Shown piece by piece: positions 34,137 through 45,809 of a DNA stretch of 64,000 nt. Each line of letters opens with the position of its first letter. The stretch's first letter is position 1. Position numbers and translations under genes: made by a program. Source of the stretch: JACRPH01 sp041665465. Its GTDB lineage: Archaea; Nanobdellota; Nanobdellia; Woesearchaeales; GW2011-AR9. Where the stretch lies: positions 124,001 through 188,000 of the forward strand of contig JBAYIU010000001.1 in NCBI GenBank assembly GCA_041665465.1, in the 5' to 3' direction. Under the pieces are notes generated by a model. The model was not told the origin of the DNA, ran no database searches, and saw only the letters and a program-made list of their open reading frames with translations.

Positions 34137-34406
34137 ATGATATTTGACCAAATACTTGAGGGGAAGATAGACTCTGATTTTTTTAGACTGGTGAGACAAG
34201 CAGAAGAAGTAAAATATCTCTCCTATGGAATTAGCCAGAGCCCTACTTTTTCTACAGGATATCTAAACTGTGTTGGTGTAGTTCTACTAGGAGAAACATT
34301 AACTGCTCTTTCGCATTATGATTTAATTGGAGAAGAAATACACCCCGATAAGGTTTGGCCGAAGTTAATTGATCAATTGAAAGAGAGAGAACTTGCCTCC
34401 CATTGA
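34137..34406 (+). CDS. Unidentified 89-aa protein
   Basis: A small soluble protein starting MIFDQILEGKIDSDFFRLVR. A TATA-like GATTTATAAATTAGG sits 27 nt before the ATG. No family is known to me; the coding call rests on the promoter, the length and the codon pattern. Confidence 0.55.
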   Translation: MIFDQILEGKIDSDFFRLVRQAEEVKYLSYGISQSPTFSTGYLNCVGVVLLGETLTALSHYDLIGEEIHPDKVWPKLIDQLKERELASH

Positions 34407-34542
34407 CAATTATGATTTTTGTTATGGAAACACAGATCCCAAAGAAAGATTTTGGAGAGTATTAGTGGAGTAAGAAGGAGGCTTATTTCCACCTTCCCCC
34501 CTTCTCGAAAGATATATAAGTATCATTAAATTGATTGAGTGT

Positions 34543-34677
34543 ATGAAAATTAACTGGGCTGGATTTTTAGGGTTCCTAGGTTTCTTAGGATTCTTAGGAA
34601 TATATAATTCATGGCTGTATTTATTGTTCTTGGACTTCTTCCACTTCTTATTGTTTATCCCCAAGAAGAAGAAGTAA
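34543..34677 (+). CDS. Small GFLGFLGFLG membrane protein (44 aa)
   Basis: A short frame MKINWAGFLGFLGFLGFLGI followed by YNSWLYLLFLDFFHFLLFIP and ending KKKK. The repeated G-F-L tripeptide and the two hydrophobic segments fit small membrane proteins of this kind found in bacteria and archaea, whose function is unknown. A TATA-like GATATATAAG lies 27 nt before the ATG, so it is expressed as a leaderless gene. Its minus-strand shadow, a Lys/Pro/Asn-rich frame, is not a gene. A degraded copy of its 3' half lies at 35269-35330. Confidence 0.75.
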   Translation: MKINWAGFLGFLGFLGFLGIYNSWLYLLFLDFFHFLLFIPKKKK

Positions 34678-34803
34678 ACTAAAACGTTTATTAAATATCA
34701 ACCAATCTTTATACTAAATTGAGAGTCGAAAATAAATCCTCTATATTGTAATGAAATAATCTTTATATAGATCATCTTCCATTAAGCGAGAAAGGTGTTG
34801 AAA

Positions 34804-35217
34804 ATGGTCATGGAAGATATAATTAGAAAGAACTTAGATTTCTATATTAGAGTAGTTGATTTAACCAGAGAAGCTAAGATTAATTCTGAAGTAATTACTG
34901 ACGATGAATATCTGGGTGGTCCTGCAGACGATGTGGTCATAGAAAAGGTTGAATATCGAGATATTTCCGGTCAACTGGATTTAATCCTAGCTGAAATGAA
35001 AGATGATGATCTTATTCCTTATACTAGAGATAAATGTTTAGGGGAAGTAGAAAAATATATTGCAGTGGTATTAGATTTTAGGATTAAAACAGAAGAAGAA
35101 TTAAAGGGATATTCTAGACAAGAAACCCCCACTCTTTGTCCTGCTAGCAGTTTTGAGGACTATCAGCGAAAGATCAAAACTCTCGATGAGAAAGTCAAAC
35201 AACTCAGAAACTGCTGA
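34804..35217 (+). CDS. Unidentified acidic 137-aa protein
   Basis: A soluble, acidic, mainly helical protein. The ATG at 34804 follows AAAGGTG; TTG and GTG codons upstream are less likely. CTTTATATAG at 34761-34770 is a possible TATA box. No family recognised. The C-terminus (KIKTLDEKVKQLRNC) may form a coiled coil. Confidence 0.6.
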   Translation: MVMEDIIRKNLDFYIRVVDLTREAKINSEVITDDEYLGGPADDVVIEKVEYRDISGQLDLILAEMKDDDLIPYTRDKCLGEVEKYIAVVLDFRIKTEEELKGYSRQETPTLCPASSFEDYQRKIKTLDEKVKQLRNC

Positions 35218-35268
35218 TGAACTTGCTCGTTGACTTTTTTTGTTCTTTTTGGAGAACATCCGAATAAG

Positions 35269-35330
35269 AGGGTTTATTGTTCTTGGACTTTTTCCACTTC
35301 TTATTGTTTATACTGAAGGGGAAGTAGTAG
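35269..35330 (+). pseudogene. Remnant of the GFLGFLGFLG protein gene, 3' half
   Basis: A 39-nt block at 35273-35311 matches 34620-34658 except for one base. The frame after the block still encodes LLFLDFFHFLLFI, then LKGK and a stop, whereas the intact gene encodes PKKKK. An in-frame TAA just upstream (about 35264-35266) means it cannot be expressed as a full protein. It is best read as a broken duplicate. Confidence 0.7.
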
Positions 35331-35390
35331 GGTTACACCAGTCGCAGGTTTCTGTTGGACAATCGCTGTTTAGAAGCTTAATTACTTACT

Positions 35391-35774
35391 TTAAGCATTT
35401 TTTAACTCCTTAGATTTTAAATAAAAAGAGAATATTACATAAGCGATTATTCCTACGGAAATCAGAGAGACCAGATTATTTTTATCATAAGCAGGAAGCA
35501 AATTGTCAGATATCATCCTTATTGCAACTGCGCCGAAAGTAAAACCAACTCCCCAAATCACCGTTCTTCCTGGCTGATCTAAGATTCTTGTTAAACCCTT
35601 AAGACAAGCAAAAACATAACCCGCCAGAGTTAAAAGACCAAAAGAAGAAAATAAATATTCACCCATAGCATAAGCAATATATCCTGAAAAAATAAGAATA
35701 AGGAGATTCTGGTAAGGATTCTTAATTATTTTCTTGGTTACTTCTATAAACCAATCAAGGATTATTTGTCTCAT
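35391..35774 (-). CDS. Four-pass membrane protein
   Basis: A 127-aa protein with about four transmembrane helices (LLILIFSGYIAYAMGEYLFS, GLLTLAGYVFACLKG, VIWGVGFTFGAVAIRMI, LVSLISVGIIAYVIFSFYL). No family recognised. It is followed by the small basic membrane protein gene on the same strand. Confidence 0.6.
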   Translation of the reverse strand: MRQIILDWFIEVTKKIIKNPYQNLLILIFSGYIAYAMGEYLFSSFGLLTLAGYVFACLKGLTRILDQPGRTVIWGVGFTFGAVAIRMISDNLLPAYDKNNLVSLISVGIIAYVIFSFYLKSKELKNA

Positions 35775-35802
35775 TAATTTTTGTCTTATTAGAAGATAAC
35801 AC

Positions 35803-35967
35803 TCATCCTAATGCCCAACCCCATACTTTTGGAGCAGCCCAGATGATTGCCATTACGATTACAAACAAGATGAATAAAGCAAGTGCAACAATAGCAACTC
35901 TTTTCGTCTGCCTAACTACAAATTCTAAAAATGATCCACTTCTACTCATGTGATGATGTCTTTTCAT
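35803..35967 (-). CDS. Small single-pass membrane protein (54 aa)
   Basis: A short frame starting MKRHHHMSRSGSFLEFVVRQ and then VAIVALALFILFVIVMAIIW, one transmembrane helix with a His/Arg-rich cytoplasmic start. GAGGTG lies before the ATG and a T/A-rich box further upstream. It lies upstream of the four-pass membrane protein and points the same way. Unknown function. Confidence 0.58.
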   Translation of the reverse strand: MKRHHHMSRSGSFLEFVVRQTKRVAIVALALFILFVIVMAIIWAAPKVWGWALG

Positions 35968-36017
35968 AATTACACCTCTTCTGTAAGAAAGTATATTTTT
36001 AGGATATTTAAATGTTA

Positions 36018-36449
36018 TTAAAAGAAGAGAGATTTAATCTTATGAATTAAGGGCAAGAATGTTTTAAATAATAGTTTTCCAAATATGAACCAACCAGGAA
36101 TTATTAAATTTATAGTAATACATATAACTACTAGTATTATACTTATTGCGGGATCTATTAATCTTGGATACATAATAAAAAACAATGAAAACACCATGAA
36201 ACCAAGATTAACCATAATTTTCTTATGATAAGTTTCAATCTCTTTAGTGTTAAGAAATTTGTGATTTAGATACAAAAAGATGTAAGACAATACTAAGAAA
36301 ACAATAGTTATTCCATACCAGTTGGCGACATGCTGTGGAAACCCTTCTAAGAAAATGGACTTGTCCATAAAAAATGTTATAGCAGTGGAAAGTAATATAC
36401 TAATGGTTATAGTTATGTTAATACTATCGTTAATATTATTTACGGACAT
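36018..36449 (-). CDS. Four-pass membrane protein
   Basis: A 143-aa protein with four hydrophobic stretches (ITITISILLSTAITFFM, ITIVFLVLSYIFLYLNHKFL, MVNLGFMVFSLFFIMYPRL, AISIILVVICITINLIIP). No family recognised. It lies between the small membrane genes and the rRNA operon, with an A/T-rich upstream region. Confidence 0.6.
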   Translation of the reverse strand: MSVNNINDSINITITISILLSTAITFFMDKSIFLEGFPQHVANWYGITIVFLVLSYIFLYLNHKFLNTKEIETYHKKIMVNLGFMVFSLFFIMYPRLIDPAISIILVVICITINLIIPGWFIFGKLLFKTFLPLIHKIKSLFF

Positions 36450-36551
36450 TAAATCAATAATAGATTAATCGGTTTTTAATCTTTGTGAAAATATCTTTCA
36501 AACAACATACCTCTCTCTATCAAACAAATTCTAAAAAGAAAATAAGAACTC

Positions 36552-36609
36552 GGGGTTTGACCCCCAAGTAATTTGCACAATTAAGTGCACAGTAAACTCT
36601 TTCGAGTTT
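36552..36609 (-). terminator. Three hairpins after 23S, possible processing or termination structures
   Basis: Downstream of the 23S gene three perfect hairpins follow each other (minus-strand order): AAACTC-GAAA-GAGTTT (36594-36609), TGCAC-TTAATT-GTGCA (36574-36589), and GGGG-TCAAA-CCCC (36552-36564), then a run rich in T. They could end rRNA transcription or be processing signals. No 5S gene is seen in or after this area. Confidence 0.5.
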
Positions 36610-36620
36610 AAAGTAATGAA

Positions 36621-39584
<2,964 letters not shown>

Positions 39585-39721
39585 CATTAATATGAATGAA
39601 TAACGGTTGATTAAACCTCTTCATACTTCCAACCAATCACCGCCAAGAGTGGCGCTCTTGAAGATGTTACTCTGCCCTAAAAACTCAACGGAGATTCTAG
39701 GAACATATTCCATAACGGAAA

Positions 39722-39828
39722 TGGACCCGTCGGGATTCGAACCCGAAATCTCTTCCTTGCAAGGGAAGCGCTCTTTTACGCTTTGCGTAAACCTTTGCTT
39801 ATGCAAAGTACCGTTGGGCTACGGGCCC
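39722..39828 (-). tRNA. tRNA-Ala (TGC) with 34-nt insertion in the D-loop
   Basis: The gene is 107 nt against the usual 73. The acceptor pairs GGGCCCG/CGGGTCC, anticodon arm CTTCC-CTTGCAA-GGAAG (TGC, alanine), and T arm TCGGG-TTCGAAT-CCCGA are complete, with discriminator A. Between the D-loop GGTA and the 3' D-stem GAGC there are 34 extra bases made of two perfect hairpins: CTTTGC-ATAA-GCAAAG and TTTACGC-AAA-GCGTAAA. After removal the D-arm would read GCCC-AACGGTAA-GAGC, with one C-A mismatch. It sits between 16S and 23S as in many archaea. It may be a non-canonical intron removed by the splicing endonuclease and RtcB, or an expanded D-loop. Confidence 0.92.
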
Positions 39829-39872
39829 AGATTTTCTTCGGGATGAATATAAGATTGATAATAAAAAAATAA

Positions 39873-39888
39873 CACGCATTGCTGCGTG
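39873..39888 (-). other. Hairpin in the 16S-tRNA spacer
   Basis: CACGCA-TTGC-TGCGTG forms a perfect 6-bp hairpin between 16S and tRNA-Ala, flanked by T/A-rich tracts. It is probably part of the 16S 3' processing region; role inferred from position only. Confidence 0.4.
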
Positions 39889-39937
39889 ATATTCTTTTTA
39901 ACACGTTATATTTTATTTTCTTGTTAAAAAAAATAAA

Positions 39938-41405
39938 AGGAGGTGATCCATCCGTAGGTTCCCCTACGGATACCTTGTGACGACTTAACCCACCTCACCA
40001 AATCCGGATTCGATGCAACTGAAAGCTACATCTCACCCGAACCCAATTCGGTTGGTTTGACGGGCGGTGTGTGCAAAGAGCAGGGACATATTCACCGGGC
40101 CGTGATAAAGCCCGATTACTAGGGATTCCGTTGTCATGAGGGTGAGTTACAACCCTCAATCTAAACTAGGGCGAAGTTTGGAGGTTTAGCGTCACCTTTC
40201 GGTGTAGCATCCCATTGTCTTCGTCATTGTTGCGCGCGTGTAGCCCAGCAGATTCGGAGCATACAGACCTACCGTAGCCCACACCTTCCTCTGTGTTTCC
40301 ACAGCAGTCCCCATAATGTGCTCAGTCATACTAAAGTACCCGTTAGCAATTATGGGTATGGGTCTCGCTCGTTACCTCACTTAAGAGGACACCTCACGGC
40401 ACGAGCTGACGACGGCCATGCACTACCTCTCGGCTCGTTAGGTAAGACATTCAACCTGACCTTCATCCTGCCGTCGCTGCTGGTGAGATTCTCTGCGTAG
40501 AGTTAGATTAAACCGCACGCCGCACCCCTTGTAGTGCTCTCCCGCCAATTCCTTTAAGTTTCAGCCTTGCGACCGTACTTCCCAGGCGGTGAATTTAATG
40601 TCTTCGCTCCGACACTGCGTATTCACGAAGAATACGCAACATCTAATTCACAGAGTTTACAGCTAGGACTACTGGGGTATCTAATCCCTTTTGCTCCCCT
40701 AGCTTTCGTTCCTCACCGTCGGACCCGTTCTGGTTAGGCGCCTTCGCCACAGGTAGTCCTCTGGAGATTATAGCATTTTACCGCTCCCTCCAGAATACTC
40801 CTAACCCCTCCCGGTCCCAAGATTAGTAGTTTCTCAGGCACGTCGTTTTGTTAAGCGCAACGATTTCACCCAAGACTTACTTATCCGGCTACGAACGCTT
40901 TAGGCCCAATAAATGTGAATCCCACTTGTGGCGCAGGTGTTACCGCGGCGGCTGGCACCCGTCTTACCCACCACTTATTCGCCAAGCTCCTTACACTTGG
41001 CAAAAGCCCAAGCATTGCTTGAGCACTTGGAGTTCCCTTATCGCACTTGCGTACAGTGTAAAGTTTTCGCGCCTGCTGCACCCCGTAGGGCTGGGGTCCG
41101 TGTCTAAGTACCCCTCTCCGGGCTCCCACTCTCATGGCCCGTACTGATCAATGGTTTGGTGGTCCGTTACACCGCCAACAGCCTAATCAGCCGCCAACTC
41201 ACCCTTAGGCGTTGCCTTTAAGTAAGAAAACATTCCAGTTTTTCTTACATATACGGTCTTAACCTCAATTTCTCAAGGGTATCCCATACCTAAGGACAGA
41301 TTATTGACGTGTTACTGAGCATTCAGCCTGTGCCTTGCGGCCCTCTGACTTGCATGGCTTAATCGAACTCCAATAGCAGCACTCCCCCGCAGGATCAACG
41401 GGAAC
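39938..41405 (-). rRNA. 16S ribosomal RNA
   Basis: The small-subunit rRNA on the minus strand. The 3' end GGATCACCTCCT with the anti-Shine-Dalgarno sequence lies at about 39938, which agrees with the GGAGG sites in operons here. The 5' end includes GTTGATCCTGCGGGGGAG and TTCGATTAAGCCATGC. Length of about 1,468 nt is normal for archaea and I see no intron. The exact 5' base is estimated. It is the first gene of the rRNA operon. Confidence 0.97.
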
Positions 41406-41412
41406 TACTATT

Positions 41413-41542
41413 GTAAATTTCTAAAAATTTACTATCCTGATAAGAACCTAATTTCCTTTCGTACGATCACAATACTTGACTTAAAAGTCATCTTAAAGTT
41501 ATTTGGATCAACCTTATATCATACTCAAGATTAGTTGAGTAT
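41413..41542 (-). other. Structured 16S leader with three hairpins
   Basis: The sequence upstream of 16S holds three perfect hairpins: GTAAATTT-CTAA-AAATTTAC (41413-41432), TGACT-TAAA-AGTCA (41477-41490), and ATACTCAA-GATTAG-TTGAGTAT (41521-41542). They look like pre-rRNA leader structures used in processing. The tract has no gene. No counterpart pairing with the 16S 3' side was found by eye. Confidence 0.5.
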
Positions 41543-41570
41543 ACACGTGTAAGCCTTTTAGGAAAGAGGG

Positions 41571-41583
41571 TTATTTATAAAGG
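41571..41583 (-). promoter_or_regulatory. Proximal rRNA promoter (TATA)
   Basis: On the minus strand CCTTTATAAATAA is preceded by ACCGAAA, a good TATA plus purine-rich BRE-like element. The start would be near 41550, giving a leader of about 145 nt before 16S. Confidence 0.6.
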
Positions 41584-41613
41584 TTTCGGTCTTGAACGGG
41601 AAAGAAGCGTTTT

Positions 41614-41629
41614 TCATTTATAAACCCGG
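41614..41629 (-). promoter_or_regulatory. Distal rRNA promoter (TATA)
   Basis: A second box, CCGGGTTTATAAATGA, lies 43 nt upstream of the first. Tandem promoters are usual for rRNA operons. The region to the PurF promoter at about 41690 holds no other gene. Confidence 0.55.
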
Positions 41630-41745
41630 CCTGCTTTAAAGACGCTAAAAATGGTTTTTATTTAATGTATATGCTTTATCATCTAAATGAATATAAATTA
41701 ACTTGATCCCTCCTTGAGTAGATTAAACTAAAAGAGGGAAAAAAG

Positions 41746-43173
41746 ATGTGTGGTATTATTGGTATCGTCGGGAGTAAGGACCTTTCAGAGGAATTATTTC
41801 GAGCAAATATCTCTTTGCAACATCGAGGACAAGACGCTTCAGGAATGTTTTCTTATGACGAGACCACCAGAGAAGCATGTCGAATAAAAGAGTTAGGATT
41901 ATCAGAAAAACTCTGGTCACAATTGAAAAAGATTCGTGGAGATGTCGGCATCGGACATGTACGTTATCCCACGGCAGGAACGGGAAATATCAATGATGCT
42001 CAACCGATCTACGCTACTTCTCCCAATGGAATCATGGCTATTGTACAAAATGGAAATGTAGTCAATTATCCCTCATTAAGATTAGAATTAGAAAGAGAAT
42101 GTTCCGACGCAGGGACTCATAGTGATGGAGAAGCCATTCTCAATATTATGAACAAACCTTATGACCCTCAAAAAAATTTAGAAGAAAATATTCTTCATTC
42201 TGTAAGTGAGGTTTATCGTCGAGCGATTGGATCATATTCTATGATTTGTTTTAATCGACAATTAGGAGGACTAATTGCTTTCCGCGACCCCAGAGGGATA
42301 AAACCATTAATTATGGGAGAAAGAAAAATTGAGGGACAGAATTCTTACGGCTTTGCTTCGGAAGATGAAATATTACATGCATTAGGGTTTAATAACGTTC
42401 ATTCTTTAGAACCAGGTGTAGTGGCCATGGTTGGAAGGGATAGAAGATTACAGTTACATCAATTAGAGAATCAAACTCACGCTCATTGCATGTTCGAATA
42501 TTTTTATTTTGCCGGCCCAGAATCATGCTTAGAGGAAATTAACGTGATGGAAGCACGAAAACGTGCAGGTATTGCTTTAGCAAAAAAAGTAGAAGCTGCA
42601 GGAATACATTTAGATATGGTTGTTCCCGTTCCAGATACAGGAAGAACCGCAGCAATAGCTGCATCGAGATACTTAGGTATTCCTTTCGAAGAAGGATTGA
42701 TTAAGAACAGATATGTGGGAAGATCTTTCATCGACCCAGACCAAGAAAGTAGGATCAGAACCGTGGGGATAAAATTTAAACCAGTAAGATGGATATTACA
42801 AGGAAAAGATGCATTTTATATCGACGATAGTATTGTAAGGGGCACTACTTCCAGGAAATTAGTGCGTATGCTCCGTTCAGCAGGAGCAAGAAAAGTGTAT
42901 TTTGGATCTACTCTACCGATAGTAAGCCATCCCTGTTATTATGGAATTGATTTTCAACAGGGAAAAGAGTTGATTGGGTCAAAGACAGATTTAGAAGGGA
43001 TACGCCGAGAGATCGAAGCAGACGGATTATTTTTTAACTTAAATTCAGAACTACGTGAAATTGTAGGATTAGAAGATATTTGTGACGCTTGTTGCACGGG
43101 AAGATATCCCACGGACATTTCTGAAGCGGCTCAATTAGGAGCATTAAGAGAAGAAGCACAACGAAAACATTAA
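41746..43173 (+). CDS. purF: Amidophosphoribosyltransferase (PurF-type)
   Basis: A 475-aa enzyme that makes 5-phosphoribosylamine from PRPP and glutamine, the first committed step of purine synthesis. MCGIIGIVG places the nucleophilic Cys2 at the N-terminus (class II glutaminase, with HRGQDASG and GHVRYPTAG; the usual VRYST reads VRYPT). The PRPP loop FYIDDSIVRGTTS is near residue 358, and CDACCTGRYPTDI at the end is a family feature. A TATA-like TATAAATTA at about 41693 and GAGGG before the ATG precede it. No other purine gene is in the window. Confidence 0.93.
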   Translation: MCGIIGIVGSKDLSEELFRANISLQHRGQDASGMFSYDETTREACRIKELGLSEKLWSQLKKIRGDVGIGHVRYPTAGTGNINDAQPIYATSPNGIMAIVQNGNVVNYPSLRLELERECSDAGTHSDGEAILNIMNKPYDPQKNLEENILHSVSEVYRRAIGSYSMICFNRQLGGLIAFRDPRGIKPLIMGERKIEGQNSYGFASEDEILHALGFNNVHSLEPGVVAMVGRDRRLQLHQLENQTHAHCMFEYFYFAGPESCLEEINVMEARKRAGIALAKKVEAAGIHLDMVVPVPDTGRTAAIAASRYLGIPFEEGLIKNRYVGRSFIDPDQESRIRTVGIKFKPVRWILQGKDAFYIDDSIVRGTTSRKLVRMLRSAGARKVYFGSTLPIVSHPCYYGIDFQQGKELIGSKTDLEGIRREIEADGLFFNLNSELREIVGLEDICDACCTGRYPTDISEAAQLGALREEAQRKH

Positions 43174-43175
43174 AT

Positions 43176-44321
43176 TTATTTTACTAAACTTCCCAACTTC
43201 TGGGCAGCAGCGATAATCTCTTCATCATAATGAATAGCATCTTGAAGTATGGCTTGAAGTCGGGCTTTTTTCTGTTCTGGAGTAAGTGTAGCACTGATTG
43301 GAGTATTTGCAATAACCTCAAACTTACCATGTTTCGCCATTAAGAATAACAACTGTTCCTGGTTTTTGCCAATCTCTAATAACAATTCTTCAATCTTTCC
43401 TTTCAAGGAAGGCTCTTTTCCAGCTAATTTTTTACCTTCTATTTCTAAAGCTTTAATTCTTTTTTGCATCTTTGATTCTAACTTTTCTTCTTTTCTTAGA
43501 GCTTTTAATTTCTTTCCGGCCTTACCACCATAAAAATCTACATCTTTATCAGGGTTAATATTATCTAATTCTGTTTTTAATTCTTTAAGAAGAGAAAATT
43601 CATCAACGGCAAAGTTAAACACTTTCTTATCTTTCTTCCGAGTCTTATCTTCTTCTTTAACTTCTTTTTCTGCTGCAGGTTCAGATTCTCCCCCTTTAAC
43701 CATCTTCTCTTCAATCTTTTTAGCAGCTCCTTCTTTTTTACGTAAACTAAACGCCCGAGCAATTTCTACCAATAACAAAATCACTACCCCTACGATTACT
43801 AACCAGAAATATTGGTTTAGAGTAGATAGCAGTAATGCACTTTCTGGACTAGAAGTGCTTAAAGAACCAAGCCAGGATTTAAACATAGATAGTAATACCC
43901 AAGTTAGAATAATTAAAGCGATACGTAACCCTCTCCAGGCTAAACTTGTCCCTGGAATTACAGCATAAACCAAGAACATCAATGCAGCAATAGGAAGAAG
44001 AATCAAAATCACAGAAATAACTACCGCGTAGGTTGAAGCAACTGCAGCTAGAACTCCACCAGGGATAAACACTGCACTTATTGCAGCAATCAAGAAAGCG
44101 ATTCCTCCTGCAGCTCCTTGAGATAATCCTAACTTAGAGATTCCTTCATACAACAAAAGGGCCACGATAGACAAGATAGCTAAACGAATCACCAGAATAA
44201 GTAAAGGTTCAGTTATCCCAATATCGTTTTTAAAAGTCTCAACATCATCGATAAATGAAGCAGAAGCAAAAGAAACTAATAGTAATGTTAACAATAAATA
44301 TATCCCAATCCTCTTTTGCAT
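43176..44321 (-). CDS. Exported or membrane protein with five to six helices and charged C-terminal tail
   Basis: A 381-aa protein with a signal peptide (IGIYLLLTLLLVSFASASF), then five to six transmembrane segments up to about residue 190 (for example GGIAFLIAAISAVFIPGGVL), then a highly charged Lys/Glu-rich helical tail from about 200 to 381, likely cytoplasmic coiled coil. Such small-archaeal membrane proteins are common and uncharacterised. It is convergent to PurF with a 2-nt gap. No motif tells its role. Confidence 0.65.
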   Translation of the reverse strand: MQKRIGIYLLLTLLLVSFASASFIDDVETFKNDIGITEPLLILVIRLAILSIVALLLYEGISKLGLSQGAAGGIAFLIAAISAVFIPGGVLAAVASTYAVVISVILILLPIAALMFLVYAVIPGTSLAWRGLRIALIILTWVLLSMFKSWLGSLSTSSPESALLLSTLNQYFWLVIVGVVILLLVEIARAFSLRKKEGAAKKIEEKMVKGGESEPAAEKEVKEEDKTRKKDKKVFNFAVDEFSLLKELKTELDNINPDKDVDFYGGKAGKKLKALRKEEKLESKMQKRIKALEIEGKKLAGKEPSLKGKIEELLLEIGKNQEQLLFLMAKHGKFEVIANTPISATLTPEQKKARLQAILQDAIHYDEEIIAAAQKLGSLVK

Positions 44322-44417
44322 TATGAGAAGTAAAGCTTAAGGGTATTTAAAGTTTATTTGTTTGTAGCAGTGGTTTATACAGAAATGGTTATAAATAATC
44401 ATCATTCTGAAAAGGGT

Positions 44418-44828
44418 ATGGGACTAATAGACAAGGTAGAAGACGCTTATGTGTTCTTGGTCGGAAATCGTATCACTGCGGCGGCGAGAATGACTTTCCT
44501 GTTATGCACGGGCAAATTACTCTTTCAAGAGATTGACTTTTCTATAGCAGACTATCTCTCAATGGGAGGCATGGTCTTAGGAGCTTCACTTTCTGATCTA
44601 GGAAAATATACTTCAGAACATTACCATAGAACTCTCCAAGAAGTGCAGAATAAAGGTATGGCAGGAGTGGATTTTTTCAAAGAAAGTATCTTAAGGGGTG
44701 AAAATGAAAAATTCTTTGGCTACTGTAATTTGCAAGGACTGTATTTAGGAGCAAAGAAAACCAGGCAGTTAGCAAACTTTTATCAAGCAAGAAGAGATTA
44801 TTCTAAATGCGTGATCCCAAACTTCTAA
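44418..44828 (+). CDS. Small membrane protein, tandem family member 1
   Basis: A 136-aa protein started at ATG 44418 (MGLIDKVEDAYVFLVGNRIT), which is 24 nt after TTATAAATA, as for the other two copies; a longer frame to 44358 would lack this alignment. One or two hydrophobic segments lie at about residues 25-60. The shared end is GYCNLQGLYLGAKKTRQLAN then YQARRDYSKCVIPNF. It is the first of three tandem paralogues, each with its own leaderless promoter. Unknown function. Confidence 0.75.
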   Translation: MGLIDKVEDAYVFLVGNRITAAARMTFLLCTGKLLFQEIDFSIADYLSMGGMVLGASLSDLGKYTSEHYHRTLQEVQNKGMAGVDFFKESILRGENEKFFGYCNLQGLYLGAKKTRQLANFYQARRDYSKCVIPNF

Positions 44829-44873
44829 ATTTTAGGAAGAGATTTTATAAATCAGCTTTATTCAAAAATGTTC

Positions 44874-45296
44874 ATGGAACTTAAAGATAAGGTAGAAAGT
44901 GCTTATGTGGCCTTAGCAGGAAATAGAGTAACAGCTATAGCGGGAGCAGCATTTGCTTATTTATCCTGGAAAATCTTTTCACATAGCGATGATCTTTCAA
45001 CTAGCCAGATATTTACTTATACCCTGGCCCATTCTGCGACAGGGTTTGTTTTATGGGTTACACAAGTAGGAGGTTCTACTTGGAGACATTACAAAAGAAC
45101 ACTTAGAGAAGTTGAAGACTATGGACGGGCAGATCCAGAATTTTTTAGAGAAAGAATTGAAATGACCGAGAATGGACGGTTTATGGGGTATTGCCAGTTG
45201 CAAGGATTATATTTAGGGGCAAAGAAAAGCGGGCAGTTAGCAAACTTTGAAAGAGCAAGGAGAGACTATTCTGAATGTATAATTCCAAATTTCTAA
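44874..45296 (+). CDS. Small membrane protein, tandem family member 2
   Basis: A 140-aa paralogue. The ATG at 44874 (MELKDKVESAYVALAGNRVT) is 26 nt after TTTATAAATC; an ATG six bases earlier is also possible. Two hydrophobic segments lie around residues 20-35 and 45-65. The shared end is GYCQLQGLYLGAKKSGQLAN then ERARRDYSECIIPNF. Function unknown; no catalytic pattern is evident. Confidence 0.75.
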   Translation: MELKDKVESAYVALAGNRVTAIAGAAFAYLSWKIFSHSDDLSTSQIFTYTLAHSATGFVLWVTQVGGSTWRHYKRTLREVEDYGRADPEFFRERIEMTENGRFMGYCQLQGLYLGAKKSGQLANFERARRDYSECIIPNF

Positions 45297-45341
45297 TATT
45301 CTTTAAAAAATCTTATAAATATGCTTTATTAAAAAAGAGTT

Positions 45342-45764
45342 ATGGAATTGAGTGATAAAGTAGAAAGTTTATCAGTAGCTATAATTGGAAATAGAGCAAC
45401 TGCTATAGCAGGAACAGTGTTATTATATTGTGCAGGGAAGTTGTTATTTGATGGATCAGAAATGTCTGCTGAGGAGATAAAAATGTGTTATTGGGGATTA
45501 TTTGATGGGGCGATGTATTCAGCAATAACCAAATTAGGAATCTCTACTTGGAGACATTACAAGAGAACTTTATTGGAAGTAAAGGAAAAAGGTTCCGCAG
45601 ATGTTCAATTTTTTAAAGAGAGAATGGTAAGAGCGGAACATTGTCGAACCATAGGATACTGCCAAATACAGGGGTTGTATTTAGGAGCAAGACAATCGAG
45701 ACAGCTAGATAATTTCTACCAAGCCAAGAGAGAATCATCTCGACTTCTTATTCCTAACTTTTAA
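45342..45764 (+). CDS. Small membrane protein, tandem family member 3
   Basis: A 140-aa paralogue of the previous two, starting MELSDKVESLSVAIIGNRAT. The shared RTLLEVKEKGSADVQFFKER and GYCQIQGLYLGARQSRQLDN mark the family. The TATA-like CTTATAAATATG is 26 nt before the ATG. It is the most diverged copy in the C-terminal half (ESSRLLIPNF). Confidence 0.75.
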   Translation: MELSDKVESLSVAIIGNRATAIAGTVLLYCAGKLLFDGSEMSAEEIKMCYWGLFDGAMYSAITKLGISTWRHYKRTLLEVKEKGSADVQFFKERMVRAEHCRTIGYCQIQGLYLGARQSRQLDNFYQAKRESSRLLIPNF

Positions 45765-45809
45765 TATTCTTCAAAAAATCTTATAAATAGTCGTTCTTCT
45801 GAAATAAAT

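Noticed and set aside
34422..34664. Lys/Pro/Asn-rich frame of 80 codons on the minus strand
   Set aside because: It is the complement of the GFL-repeat gene, whose own promoter and protein character are better.
36450..36620. Possible 5S rRNA after 23S
   Set aside because: The tract is only about 170 nt, A/T-rich and made of short hairpins; no 5S-like sequence was found.
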